DNA from: Timema cristinae
Lineage: Eukaryota > Arthropoda > Insecta > Phasmatodea > Timematidae
NCBI GenBank assembly: GCA_039000515.1
Contig: JBCFYV010001001.1
Location: forward strand, 7,986,294 to 8,050,293
Length of the DNA stretch: 64,000 nt
Direction: 5' to 3'
The notes under the pieces were generated by a model that was given only the letters and a program-made list of their open reading frames with translations, ran no database searches and was not told where the DNA came from. A program made the translations under genes and the position numbers. Below are positions 11,931 through 23,242 of the stretch, in pieces; the first letter of the stretch is position 1; each line of letters starts with the position of its first letter.

Positions 11931-13029
11931 TATGCTCTCGATTCTTAACAATACCTTCTTACATATGTAACTAATTGTCCCTCAAAATGTGAAAAGATGT
12001 TTTCCCTAACCAGTTATATTTTATACCTTATCTACCTGAATATATAACAACCTTCTAAAAACTATATTTGTTTGTAGTAAAAAGCACATGTTAGACTTAA
12101 CGAACTTGAACTATACACTTTGTTTATTTAGGGATGAAGTTGCTTTGCACCCATATTTTATATCACATTGAAGGGATCTATAAATTTTGATCATAACAAG
12201 TGTGATAAAGAATGTTTGATGCATGTACACAATCTTCTTCTCACTTCCATTGCCTCCAAAAGACTGAGAACGCCATAAGCAGCTATATACTGTGTGCATG
12301 CCAGCAGTTAAAAGTTAAGAGTAAGTTTTACCTTGAACAGCATGTCAACAAATTATGTTCTGCTCTAAACATAGTTTCAGATACCCAAGACAACTCAGGA
12401 TTTGAGGAAATTAGAAACCCCCCCACAAAAAAAACTTCAAGAAGATTCTATACCTATTTTCATTCCTTTCCTGGTGTTGTTTGTCCTTTACGATATTTCA
12501 TTTTCTGTTTATGAATCTTACCATTTTTTCTCCCTGTCCACCAGCTCACCCTTTTTTTTCTGCCCTCTCATAGGTTCCATAACCCTTGTTACACTTCTAA
12601 CCTGAAATTCAATAGTGAAATAGATTGAGGATTGCGGTAACATTATTTCTCTTGAGACACCATTACCTCTTGTCCACAGCCTGTCATGCCACACCTGGTA
12701 GTGGGCGCCCTTATAGTGTTGCTGTAGACCTTACTTGGTGGTACCTTCCTAGAAGTACAGTTGCTGACAATGATTTCTGCTCATTCAACCAACCTTCACT
12801 CCAACCCACTCAGCGATCCAATGGCCAACCTTTTCCAAACTTGTTGCTTTAACCGACTGGTCTCTGTTCTCAGTGGCACGACCTTGTTTCTGTCCAGGTT
12901 CACCCAACCTTCACCGTTACTTGATCCCAGCGTAACCACTTCGTGAGATAGGTGATAGAAAGGCTAAGCGTAACTCATTAGTAGGCTCATGTATTCGGAC
13001 TACTGTATACCTAATGCCTAGTAAAGCTT

Positions 13030-13695
13030 AAAGTTGGATGGAATAGAGTTGAGAAAAGTGCAGTACGTAAAATACCTTGGAATTGTGACTGAGGCGAAAG
13101 ATGAAAGTAGAGAAGATGCAACGAGAAGAGGGCAGCAAGGAGAGTTATTCCATAGGTGTGTAAAAGACCTGCTATGGAAAAGAGAAATGCCCTTGGAAGT
13201 GTAAGGAAGTGTTGTAGAAGGCGTGCTTTGTACAATTAATCACATATGCAGTAGAAATATGGACATTAAATATTAGAGGGACTAGGAAAGTGTAGGCTAT
13301 AAAAATGAAGTTTGTGTGGCGCATGTTAGCTGTCACGAGGAGAAACAAGGTTAAGAACGAAGTTATTTGGAAAAGATTGGTGGTACAGGGAGTGCATGAG
13401 AGAGTAGAGGAAGCAAGAGTGAGATAGTATGGATATGTAATGAGGATGTTGGAGTACATGAGATAGTAGAGGAAGCAAGAGTGAGATAGTATGGATATGT
13501 AATGAGGATGGAGAAGGAGAGACTGCCAAAGAAAATGTTGGCAATAAAGTATGTAGGTGTAGGAAAAAGACCACAAGGGAGGCCAAGAAAATATGGGAAG
13601 AGTAGATAACAGAAAGTGATCAAGTGAGAGGAAGATGGAGGCATTTTACTAAACTGACCGGGCCACAGACTGGAAACAGTTGTTATTGAACAGTT
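13030..13695 (+). mobile_element. LINE 3' fragment, family alpha
   Basis: The plus strand encodes the C-terminal region of a non-LTR reverse transcriptase: YVKYLGIVTE, then after a frame shift WTLNIRGTRKV, KFVWRMLAVTRRNKVKNE, YGYVMRM and GKRPQGRPRK. Order and spacing fit this protein region. It is 5' truncated and contains internal stops. About 65 bases are tandemly duplicated inside it (around 13385-13445 and 13450-13510). The 3' end (ACTGGAAACAGTTGTTATTG) recurs inverted elsewhere in the window. Confidence 0.7.
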
Positions 13696-13949
13696 GTTGT
13701 TGTTGATGAAGAAGAAGACGTGTTTGTTCAAAAAATGAACTTTGGATGGGAATATATAATATATCTCTTTAAGAAAAACCTCTTTTCTCCTTGTTGGGGA
13801 ATGTTTTATTGTATATTGAATAGGGCTGTGCAAGACCTCAATTGGGTACAATTTTGGAAAATGGGATGCCAAACTCGGGCGGATAAAAAATATTTTTTGT
13901 GATCTTTCAGGAGAAAATATAAAATTTTAAGCAAATACCACAAAAACAC

Positions 13950-14115
13950 TCAACCTCCAGGTTAAAATGGTTGCACTCCTTTTGGCAGCTTTCAACACTA
14001 GGATTGGTGCGGTTAGTCCTATCATCAGGCAACAGTGACACTTGCAAAGCCCAGTATTGAAGGACTCAAGCTTGCAAAAGGAGCGCAGCGAAACCCCTGT
14101 AGGGTTGAGGGTCTG
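13950..14115. repeat. Short foldback repeat
   Basis: CTCAACCTCCAGG and TGCACTCCTTTTG near 13950-13990 are mirrored by an inverted copy ending at about 14113 (read inward CTCAACCCTACAGG and TGCGCTCCTTTTG). Probably a small inverted-repeat element; class not assigned. Confidence 0.4.
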
Positions 14116-14125
14116 TTTTTGAGTA

Positions 14126-14296
14126 GTTTGTAGCCTATGTTTTTTAATTTATATTAGGTACTTGACAAACCTTACTCAACACTTGTTTGACAAAATATTA
14201 CTTTGAAATCTTACAATTTAAAAATAAATTAATATAAACATTTGGAGTATACATATCTCATTTCCTTTGACAATTTTAAAAGATTACAGAATTTAA

Positions 14297-14343
<47 letters not shown>

Positions 14344-14775
14344 GCACCACGTCTTACTACCCGTTCGGGTTATACGCACTTACGCTAATGTGTAATGGTA
14401 GGGTGATTGTGAGATGAAATGAAGGACCTACAGTTTAACGTGGAATCCGAACCACGGTGGCGACCTGGCATTCCACACTTTAAATTTATTGTTCAGACCT
14501 ATTACTGCAATCAAATTCTGACCCTATTTAAAAATGTTTTAACATTTTACTACTAATTAACAAATGTGATCCTTTTATGATCAAATTGCCATAAGCTTCT
14601 AATTTTAGCATAAAATTATTTTTTATTTTTTTATTGGAATGAATGGGAAGGCTGAGTTTAAACTAAAATCAAATTATTCTTTAATTTTTCCCTGTTTTCC
14701 CCATCATATTACCTAGGGAAATCATTATTCCCCACCTGAAAAATCAAAATGTCAAAATGTAATTCCTGCAAGGCT
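14126..14775. repeat. Interspersed repeat family H, carrying a SINE
   Basis: This segment is similar along its length to 24935-25380: both share GGTACTTGACAAACC/ACAATTTAAAAATAAAT stretches, a central TTGAATG-rich part and an end with TCAAAATGTCA. A SINE at 14304-14478 interrupts this copy but not the other. Family class is unknown. Confidence 0.55.
14304..14478 (-). mobile_element. 5'-truncated SINE family A with target duplication
   Basis: Only the 3' half is present, from the GGTCGCCACCGTGG region to the shared tail and an (AAT)n tract at 14345-14304. A 12-bp duplication TTTAAATTTATT lies at 14292-14303 and 14479-14490. Truncation at the head with an intact duplication is typical of target-primed reverse transcription. 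Confidence 0.8.
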
Positions 14776-14794
14776 TAATATGGAAGAAGGTTCG

Positions 14795-14985
14795 GGAATT
14801 AGGGATAGAAACACACAAAAAGGATTTTACAATAAAAAGAAGAAAACAGTTCACACCTTACCTACATTTCTGCCTCTTGAAGAAAATTGATAATTACAGC
14901 CTGATCCCTCAAGAGTCAGGTTTAATTCTATCACAACTCATCAGGAAGGTGTGAAACGCACATACAACTTCCTATAAGGGGGAAC
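14795..14985 (+). repeat. Foldback family F, single arm
   Basis: The segment shares ATTTTACAATAAAAAGAAGA, CAGTTCACAC, CTCTTGAAGAAAATTGAT and GGAAGGTGTGAAACGC with the other family F copies (30050, 38320, 43452). Only one arm is present. Confidence 0.6.
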
Positions 14986-15006
14986 ACCCCCTTACCCCCT
15001 CTTAAA

Positions 15007-15022
15007 CCCCCCCCCCCCCCCC
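15007..15022 (+). repeat. Poly-C tract of 16
   Basis: An uninterrupted run of 16 C in otherwise AT-rich intron. Length is likely to be unreliable in the assembly. Confidence 0.95.
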
Positions 15023-15162
15023 AAGGGTAGATTTGAGATTTGTAGGTAATATGAAGATTTGTATTCATAAAATAGTAAATTCAACTAGACTTTTTTTTTA
15101 AATCATGATAATTGTTACTAAATTACTGCTTGGACTTGACCCATGTTTTTCTTCCTATCCAG

Positions 15163-15374
15163 ATTGCACACAGGACATAAGCCCTTCAGATGCCCTCATT
15201 GCAGCAAGGCGTTTCGCACTGTGGGTCATCGCAAGGCGCATGTCACCTTCCACTGCAAGGAAAACCTGACAGCTCACGAGAGAGCACTTCTTAGGCTGGC
15301 TCATAGACACAAATTACAGATGAACAACTTGCCCGAGGTCACTCTTGCGGAACCCATCATTATCACAGACTCTG
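15163..15374 (+). CDS. ZNF236: Exon F: finger 4 of the first group plus linker
   Basis: The acceptor is cttcctatccag at 15162 and the donor GTATTT follows 15374. It enters in phase 2 and leaves in phase 1. It completes finger 3 (RLHTGHKPF) and encodes finger 4: CPHC, FRTVGHRKAH, and a closing FHC. A finger-free tail follows with LTAHERALLRLAHRHKLQ and an acidic/aliphatic stretch ending in ITDSG. The FRT.GHRKAH helix recurs in exon Q, marking the last finger of each group. Confidence 0.85.
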
Positions 15375-15442
15375 GTATTTGTTTGAGACTGAATCCATTC
15401 CCACAAACATGAACAAACATCTTGTAACAATATATTTTGACT

Positions 15443-15750
15443 ATAGGTGTGCAAAGCTTTGAAACTTTGACCTGGCTTCAAAACAAATGTCAGTTTCAAC
15501 TAGGGAGTTGAACCGTAACACTGGATAAAAACTGAAGTAGTTTACTTATTAGTTGTAAGAGTAACTTAATTATATATTAATAATATTACAAACATTTCAT
15601 AAACATTCAAAATTTTTCAAATCATTATAAATAAAAATACATAGATTTTTCATCAAAAAACAACTAACAAAAATTATTCCAACTTCGATTTGGCTATGAG
15701 AATATTTCATATATTCACTTTGAATTGAAAAAGTGGACTTAACACACCAT
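15443..15750. mobile_element. MITE family G, complete copy
   Basis: It starts TAGGTGTGCAAAGCTTTGAA and ends GTGGACTTAACACACC. The same start and end pair, roughly inverted, occurs at 51942-52290 and 25505-25980. No coding capacity. The ends are of the hAT type (AGGGTGTG). Confidence 0.55.
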
Positions 15751-16224
15751 TTTGGACTAATTCGATAATTGATTCATCAAATTATTATCTGTGAATGTAT
15801 TTCAATTTGGCCTACCTACTTAAAATTGTTAACATGTTAACTTAATTTGGAACAGGGTGTGTGTAGTCCATTCTTTCTATTCAAAGTGAAGTCAAATCGA
15901 ATAATATGAAATATTCCCAAAGCCGAATCAAAGTTAGAATATTTAAAACAAATCTTTAATGTTGGATAAAAATACTATGCTTTGCATAACTATTTAAATT
16001 TGGGTATTAAATATAATTTACAAAATGCTTTATTTTAAACATATTTAATAAATTTAATCTTATAACACTAAACTATGAGGCGTGTTTTTTTTAAGTAAGT
16101 AAGTTTTGAAATTCGGTCGCTGCGCTGCCTTCCACACATGCGCGTTGAGAACCCCCATCTGACTAGCACAGACGCTATTACGGAAGTATTGGACCGTCTT
16201 TACGTCTGTTTGTGAGTATTTAAA

Positions 16225-18833
16225 ATGGCTCAGTCAATTGAAAATCCCGCCGACTGTAAAATACGCACTGTTATTCGTTTTCTTCATGCAAAAGAGGTGA
16301 AAGTGGCTGAAATTCATTAGCAGATCAGTGACATGTGTGGAGAAAACATATAAGTGAAGGAATGGTAAGAAAATGGGTTAGAGCATTTAAAGATGGCCGC
16401 ACGAATCTGCATGATGAGGAACGAAGTGGGTGACCTTCAGTCATTACTGAAGACTTGGTGCAGAAAGTTGTTGAAAAAGTTTGAGAAAGCAGACGCTTTA
16501 CATTTCATCTTTATCTAATGAGTTTCCTCGAGTTTCAAGAAGTATTATTTGTGGAATTGTGACAGAACACTTAAATTATCATAAGTTGTGTTCACGCTGG
16601 GTACCGAAAGGTTTGACTGAGGTGCACTAAACCAAACGTTTAGCCAGTGCGTTGACTTTCCTTGAGTAATACAGTGATTTTGGTGATGATTTTTTAAGCT
16701 AAATTGTCACAGGCGACGAAACATCGGTGCCTCATGTTACGCCGAATCAAAACAACAATCCGTGGAATGGCAGCAATCAAAATCACCTAAGAAAGTGAAG
16801 TTCAAGCAAATAATTTCAGTCTGAAAAATCATGTGTACTGTGTTTTGGTATAGGAAGGGGGTGTTGCTTATGGATTTTTCACCTCGGGGTGACACAATAA
16901 AACTGAGACCTATTGTGAGACCTTAACCAAACTGCACCGTGCAATCCAAAACAAAAGGCATGACATGCTGCGTAAGGGGATTGTTTTGCTTCATGACAAT
17001 GCCCGTCCACATGTGGATAATCGTACCCAAGATCTCATCGCATTGAAACCTCCTTTACCAAACTAATCCAAAATATAAGGCTCAAATAATTAAACAAAAA
17101 TATAAACACAATAAGAGTGAGTCGCTTGAGTAATTGTTTTGAATGTCTGAGAACAAACATTTGAAACTCAGAGCATGCAACTCATCTTCTAGTATGCGGG
17201 AATGATAGTTAGACATCCATCTTCAAAAGTATATAAGCCCCAAAAAAAGAAAAAAAGATGGTTAAACACATCTGTAAACAAACAAATATCCTAAGGGTGT
17301 CTTCACTATTCATAACATTAAGGAAAAACAAAAAAATGCTTTTGTTGTATTTATTCATAGAAAATATAATTGAATATATGTATATATGTTTGTTAAAAGG
17401 TAGAACCATATATGATGGTATGAACAAAATTATTATGTAATCATAGAGTTGGTAAATATATAATATTTATCTGTGAATATGCCTGGTTAATATAAAGACA
17501 TTATCAACGTTAAATATAAAATTATATTTAATAATTTGTATGAGAAAATGAACATTATTATTTTAATCATCACTAGCCACAAGGGACTTTCTTGTAAAGT
17601 AACGTTAATTGACCCTAGTAAAAAAAATATACAAATTTTATACTTATCTCATTGATAGGTATATATGTAAATAAACAACAACTTGAAAAAGGTGAGTCCT
17701 CAAAACTTCTATCATCATTCTTTAAAGATTTCAATTCCCATTCTCATTTTACAAGAATAAATCTACACAAAATAATGAAGAGACTAAAAACTTGCAAGAG
17801 TACTTTAAAACAACAAGATAAACTTTTCTCATTAGAGCAAAAATTCATCAAATAAATCATCGTTACCAAACCACATTAGACCTTATTATTGAGAATCTAT
17901 CTATCAAGTCAAAAGTAATATTCCAACAAAATATTAACAAACATCAATCTCACCAAAATAAACCTAAGTCTCGATATCTTAATCTTTGACTATTCTCAAA
18001 CATCGTGAAATTTAATATTGGTCTATGGTTTTCACAATTAGTAAGTTACCCATTTAAACAATAAATTATGAAAGTCTGAAAAGAGAATTTAGAAAAGTTA
18101 CAAAAATAAAATATACTTAAGCTGAAAAGAAATTTGTTCTTACAATTTTTAATATATGTAGCCACGACTAAGTACTTCCCAATGTAAAATCAAGTCCAAG
18201 AGTGCTGGACATTTTCCATCCTGGCACTAAAGATACAAGAAAACCCCGAGAACATGAAAGGAATGGATCAAGTGTGGGGAACACATCAGGATAACAAAAG
18301 GAGGGAAACGCTTAACAACATTAGCTTCTACAACAAACTACCAAACAACTGGAATGTTCTCGGCTAGATTATAGCAGGCATCTCATCCTTCTTAAGTTCT
18401 TAGGAATGTTTTGCCTGTGGTGAACTCTAGTGGCCACCGTTTGAATCTTGGTCAGTTGATCACGTGGCACAGTTATACTCGGTTGCGTTTCGTTGTATCT
18501 CCAATGGGATGTTGAAATGGGGTAAGTTTGTTTATATTTCTCCGACTTGTCTCTTATTCAATTGTAGCTAAATGCTACAGCATTATTTGGCTGGAAACAA
18601 CTTGATCACCCTCTGTACAGTTCCGATCTAGCGCTTAGTGACTACCACTTGTTCCTGCATTTAAAAAAACATCTTGGTGGGCAGCGCCACGACAATGATA
18701 ATGACCTCAAAACGGCCGTATTGCAGTGGTTATCAAATCAGGCGGCAGATTTCTATGAGGATGGAATTCAAAAGCTGGTTGTATGATCCAACAAGTGCCT
18801 TAATATTGGTGGAATTTATGTTGAAAAGTAGAT
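16225..18833 (+). pseudogene. mariner transposase, disabled
   Basis: The ATG at 16225 opens MAQSIENPADCKIR, the helix-turn-helix start of a mariner transposase. A stop at about 16318 breaks it. Later blocks include GMVRKWVRAFKDGR, the catalytic-region HDNARPH at about 16995-17015, and after the insert GWKQLDHPLYSSDLALSDYH, where the third catalytic acid of the DD34D triad (SDY) lies. Several stops and frame shifts, plus the nested insert, make the copy inactive. Confidence 0.85.
17044..18579. mobile_element. Insert in the mariner, LTR-like ends
   Basis: The insert interrupts the transposase between LIAL and FGWKQLD. It is flanked by GCAT (17040-17043 and 18580-18583), starts TG and ends CA. 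A 4-bp duplication with TG...CA ends is what an LTR or solo LTR shows. The interior is AT-rich, without recognisable gag or pol motifs. Class assignment is tentative. Confidence 0.35.
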
Positions 18834-19123
18834 TAAAGTACAGGCTTTCATGTAAAAATAAAATTGATAATACAAGTACACTTTTGTGTTTTTAATTTCA
18901 AAACGGTACTTATAAAAAAACACGCCTTGTATTATCACAAAATGTAATATAATTATTGTACACATCTTTCTATCAAACATTAATTTGTGATGGAAATAAC
19001 AACATAGCATTAAAAAGAATAAAAATAAAGCTTTGTTATGGTTGAATCCAAAATTTTACTTTTGAACCAATATTCAAAGTTTTGCACACCCTTACAAAGG
19101 TGTAGGTACTAGATGTGTATTAA

Positions 19124-19330
<207 letters not shown>

Positions 19331-19469
19331 TGAGTATTCGTCAAAGTTAAATATAAAATAAACTAATATTAAAGACGACTTTTTGTTTTACTCATACTTC
19401 TAAAATGTACACAAATATGGGAAAAAGTGTTGAAATAAAGTTCAAAATTCCCACAATATATTGCTTTTA

Positions 19470-19700
19470 TTAGCACCACATGCTACTACCTGTTTGGGCT
19501 CTACGCCTATACTAATTATGATAATATGTTAGGAATTAGGAAGGTTGAATTAGAGGAATTGTACCCCCAATGGTACAGAGGGAGAGGGGAAAGCTATTTG
19601 GGAAATATCACCCTCAGTACACCTGACTGAAATTGAACCACAATCTTTCTTTCTTTGGCAGCTTAGTCTATTGCAAAAGTGATGCCTTAAACCCTGTGGC
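19470..19700 (-). mobile_element. SINE family B, degraded
   Basis: Minus-strand order: a tRNA-like head near 19700 (CACAGGGTTTAAGGCATCAC), a box B-like remnant GGTTCAATTTCAG at about 19640, the family B body and the shared tail (GCACCA...CTACTACCTGTTTGGGC) at 19470-19500. Confidence 0.5.
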
Positions 19701-20184
19701 AACCAAAGCAGGTAAAAAATAACTAAACTTATTTTTTTCATCACATTTTACTATTCGTTTGGGTTGTACGGAAGACCATAATTGGAGGGCTTAAGGTTTC
19801 AAACCCCCTTTCCCAAAATAAGTTGACAGAAAAACAAAAAAAGCCCTATTTGGTCCAAACAAAACGAGGTGTTCATTAGTCAAGTAACAAAGATGGGTAG
19901 ACTAAGACAAAATATTGACAAAGAAATTAGGAAGTATTAGTGAGTCTGGGGAGAGCTGTGAAATTGAGTAAGTCTTTGAGATTAGGAAATAGTAAAACCT
20001 TTTAATCTAAACATATCCAAATGTAGTCTTGAGAATACACTGTAAAGGAGTTGATAAAGAAATAAGAAACAGAGGGCGTGGATAGGATAAGTAGAGGATG
20101 GGGGGGTCTGGTTATCAACCCTCCACTGGTTTGCGAAAATATAAGTAGTGGCAATTGAGTCTATCTGAAGATAATTCATCATCA

Positions 20185-20330
20185 ACAACAATTGTTTCCA
20201 ACCTGCGGCCAGGCCAGTTTAGTAAAATGCCTCCATCTTCTTATATACTTCCCCTATTCTTCCTCCTTTAATTGCTTCCATTCATCTCTCTCACTTGCAC
20301 ACCTTTTGTTTCTGTTTTTTTTCAGTTTGA
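20185..20330 (-). mobile_element. LINE family alpha 3' fragment
   Basis: The plus strand reads TTGTTTCCAACCTGCGGCCA and TTAGTAAAATGCCTCCATC, which is the inverse of the 3' end of the 13030-13695 LINE. Only this end is present. Confidence 0.55.
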
Positions 20331-21197
20331 ATATTTGTTCTTAAACTGTTTTTTGCTCGAAAAAAAATATTTTATTGTACTTATTTATATAACTTTATAG
20401 ACAAAAATAATTTTGAAAATGTTTAATTCCAACATGTATTTCAAATTCTTCAGATTTCTTTCATTTGAATATTAATTTTTAATTTGCATAACAGCTCATC
20501 ATTACAATGGTTGAACCTAAATTTAGTATTCAAGTTGTCAATTTTTTTTATTTTTTTTTTGTGAAGCTTTTTAAATACTAAAGCCAGAAGAAGAAAAAAT
20601 CTTAGCAGAATTAAAGCCAAGTTGGAGTTTAAAAGCTGTGCACAGCTCTAACAAATATTTTATTGGCTTGGAGAGAGAATAATGAAACCACAATGGTGTG
20701 CAATTCTTTTAATCATTTCTCACTGAAATTTTTAGTGCATTCATAGTCATTTCCTTTTTACTTCTAGCCTGTATGTTACTTATTTTCAAACCTTCTTCAT
20801 GGTTGTAACATTTGAATATTTCTCTACATTTTAAAGGAGCTATACTTCAGAAATGTAGGTACCTCCTAGCTGCTAAAAATAATCTGAGCTTATTGTTTTT
20901 CACGTCCTTTGTTGTTGGAATTTCCAAAGAAGGATGAAATTCCTACAGCGAGGTATGTTGGTGTTGGTAACCAGAGATCCGATGGTTGGAAATCTTTCCT
21001 CCTGGCTGTTTACCAGAAGTTGTTTTCAAGTATGGATGTGTGATTCACCCGCACACATATTTTATATTTTAACAGAACTTGACCAAAAGTCTAAATCTTA
21101 TAATTAATGTCCGTCTTTCTGTAACTGGGAGAAATAACTTGATGAAAAATTAAGAAAGTAATTTGATTGTCTGTTTAATATAAACAATCCACTATAC

Positions 21198-21526
21198 CAG
21201 CGTTTTTTAAACTTTGCTCCACAGAGCCCTTAGTCTCTGCCATAGTTATCTCAGGCTCCATTAGAAAACTTTAGAATATTCATTTTGTTTTTTCAAATAT
21301 AAAAATCATCATTAATTAGGACTGCCAATATTTTCAAAACTAAATAAAGGACATTAGCCAAAGATTCAGCATGTTTATGTGATGTTTTCTATTTTTTCTC
21401 TAAGTATAAAATTAAACTGTTATTGAATGTTCATAATATTGATGTAAACACAATTATGAGGGTTCAGCTTTTATTTTTTCAAGAAGTGCAAATGCTCCTT
21501 CAGTTTAAAAAGTTTGGAAAACATAG
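21198..21526. mobile_element. hAT-type MITE
   Basis: The left end is CAGCGTTTTTTAAACTTTG; the right end read inward is CTATGTTTTCCAAACTTTTT. Flanks CACTATAC (21190-21197) and CACTAGAG (21527-21534) match at six of eight positions. The copy at 56413-57296 belongs to the same family. Confidence 0.6.
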
Positions 21527-21652
21527 CACTAGAGCCTATATAATTATCGAATAATTTTGGTGCTAGTAATCAATTCTGCTTAAAATGCTAACACACTAAA
21601 ATACTGTACTACTTGGTGTAAAACAATATAAAACCATTTTACCATGTGTTAG

Positions 21653-21887
21653 GTCGTTTATTTCCAATGGCGTGCTGAAGGTCCACATACATACCCATCA
21701 AGGCATCAAGATGTTTAAGTGCAAAACTTGCAACAACTTGTTCTCAACCAATGGCAGCTTAAAGCGGCACATGGGGACCCACAGCGACCACCGACCAATC
21801 ATGTGTCCTTACTGTCACAAGACTTTTAAAAGCACTGTCAGCTGCCGCAAGCACATGAAGACACACAAACAAGAAATAGCCATGCAG
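21653..21887 (+). CDS. ZNF236: Exon H: rest of finger 2 and fingers 3-4 of the second group
   Basis: The acceptor is catgtgttag at 21652 and the donor GTACAG follows 21887. The join with exon G restores KSFISNGVLKVH and HIHTH. Finger 3 is CKTC, FSTNGSLKRH, HMGTH; finger 4 is CPYC, FKSTVSCRKH, HMKTH. The exon leaves in phase 0, but exon I needs phase 1, so a small exon may be missing between 21.9 and 22.7 kb. Confidence 0.85.
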
Positions 21888-22132
21888 GTACAGATAACAT
21901 ATGACACTTAACTGTTCTGATTGTCAATCTAGTTATACTGATTTGTGAACTCGACACTATTATTGTAATTACAGCAAAGCTCACTTTTATCTCAGTACAA
22001 CACAGTTTACAAAGGAAGAGCCTTTTATAAGATACAAACAACGTAGTTTTGTTGTTGTTAACATTGTTAAAATCTAACTGTGCTATTAATGTTAGTTTGT
22101 AAGTTTTGATAATAAAAGTGATGACTTTGTAG

Positions 22133-22572
22133 CAGGAGTGTGCAAAATATGTTTCAATGTATCCACGGTTGTGGCGAATGAGAAGTGAAATTTGCCACAT
22201 TATGTACGAATTGAGAAATTAGATGGCTTAATTGAACCTTCAAAACAACACACTGCTTGAACAAAAAATGTATTCAAAACATGTACACATTGACTACCAG
22301 TTACAATTGTCTCTGGCACAAATAATGAACATTGTTCATATTGGAAATGTAAAACAATTTTATGTGAATTTTGACAATCCTTTTATGACAAGTTACATAA
22401 ATATTAGCTGGGGTATTTGAACTCAATGCAATGAGGAATGCTTCCAATGATAAACAGGAAATATCACATTATCACCAGCACACACCATCAAGAAAAAGTT
22501 TATTTTACTTTGAGAGTCAACAAACTCAAATTCGCCACATGTGGCGATTGACGACAGGGTTGCCCACCCCGG
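22133..22572. mobile_element. hAT-type MITE
   Basis: Left end CAGGAGTGTGCAAAATATG; right end read inward CCGGGGTGGGCAACCCTGTC. Flanks CTTTGTAG (22125-22132) and CTTTAGAG (22573-22580) match at six of eight positions. Subterminal inverted motifs around TTCGCCACA occur near both ends. Confidence 0.55.
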
Positions 22573-22772
22573 CTTTAGAGGCTGTGTAATGTAGAAAAAT
22601 ATTTCTACTTTAGTTAGCTCACCTAAGCTTGATTTTCATCTGTATGGGGTGACGGGGTTGGGGGACAAGCTCTTAAGACGTTTGGTTTGGTCTGTATTAC
22701 TTACCTAGATGGGTATCGAGCGTGTGTGGTATTTGAGGGACCCACCCATAATATGTTCTACTGTCTCTATAG

Positions 22773-22982
22773 GTCTTGGAGCAGACGGGTTTACGAAGAC
22801 AGGAAGGGGAGAACCCATTACAGTGATTGCTAACAACGGTTCAAATTTCCCAGCCGATGGTCTGGGACCGGACTTTACTCAGGCGTTCTCAGACCAACCA
22901 TTCCATGTGGCCTCCATAGAGCAAGCAGAGCAAGACGAGAGCACTTTCGCACAGAATACGCTCGTACAGACACTTTCCGCAG
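22773..22982 (+). CDS. ZNF236: Exon I: finger-free linker
   Basis: The acceptor is gtctctatag at 22772 and the donor GTAATA follows 22982. Only the phase-1 frame is open. It encodes a glycine- and acid-containing linker: GLGADGFTKTGRGE, NNGSNFPADGLGPDFTQ and ASIEQAEQDESTF, ending in LSAG. It leaves in phase 1, which fits exon J exactly. The upstream join to exon H is one base out of phase. Confidence 0.7.
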
Positions 22983-23242
22983 GTAATATAACTCTGTACT
23001 ATTTCATTACTTTGCTACATACCAATATTATACATTCTCTAACAATATACACACTAAATTTTGAGCAACCATGTGTGCTGATAGAAATATTAAATGGATA
23101 AAGTTTAGAAATGGGTTGAATCTAAATGTTTATTTTAACTACGAATACCAATTCTTGAATCTGGATCCTAAAAAAAATTGATTTTTTCACATTGGTGTGA
23201 TATGATTTTGTAAACATTAGGTGATAAATTAATGGTCTAAGG

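Larger units (their letters stand above)
16076..18929 (+). mobile_element. mariner-like element with TA target duplication, interrupted
   Basis: TA flanks both ends (16074-16075 and 18930-18931). The inverted ends are TGAGGCGTGTTTTTTTT and, read inward from the right, CAAGGCGTGTTTTTTTATAA, both leading into AAGTA-like sequence. Without the 1.5-kb insert at 17044-18579 the length would be about 1.3 kb, the usual mariner size. Confidence 0.85.
15855..19091. mobile_element. MITE family G copy split by a mariner
   Basis: The left end GGGTGTGTGTAGTCCATTC is at 15855 and the right end TTTTGCACACCC closes near 19091. The two halves (15855-16075 and 18930-19091) align in order with the uninterrupted copy at 25505-25980. 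The mariner at 16076-18929 sits exactly where the other copy is continuous (near 25733). Confidence 0.65.

Noticed and set aside
12212..12514. Small open frame with Cys and His residues
   Set aside because: Cys/His spacing does not fit C2H2 fingers and no splice borders fit the neighbouring exons E and F, which join directly in phase 2.
13172..13872. Several overlapping open frames on the minus strand
   Set aside because: They are antisense to the LINE alpha remnant, whose plus-strand reverse-transcriptase motifs explain the sequence.
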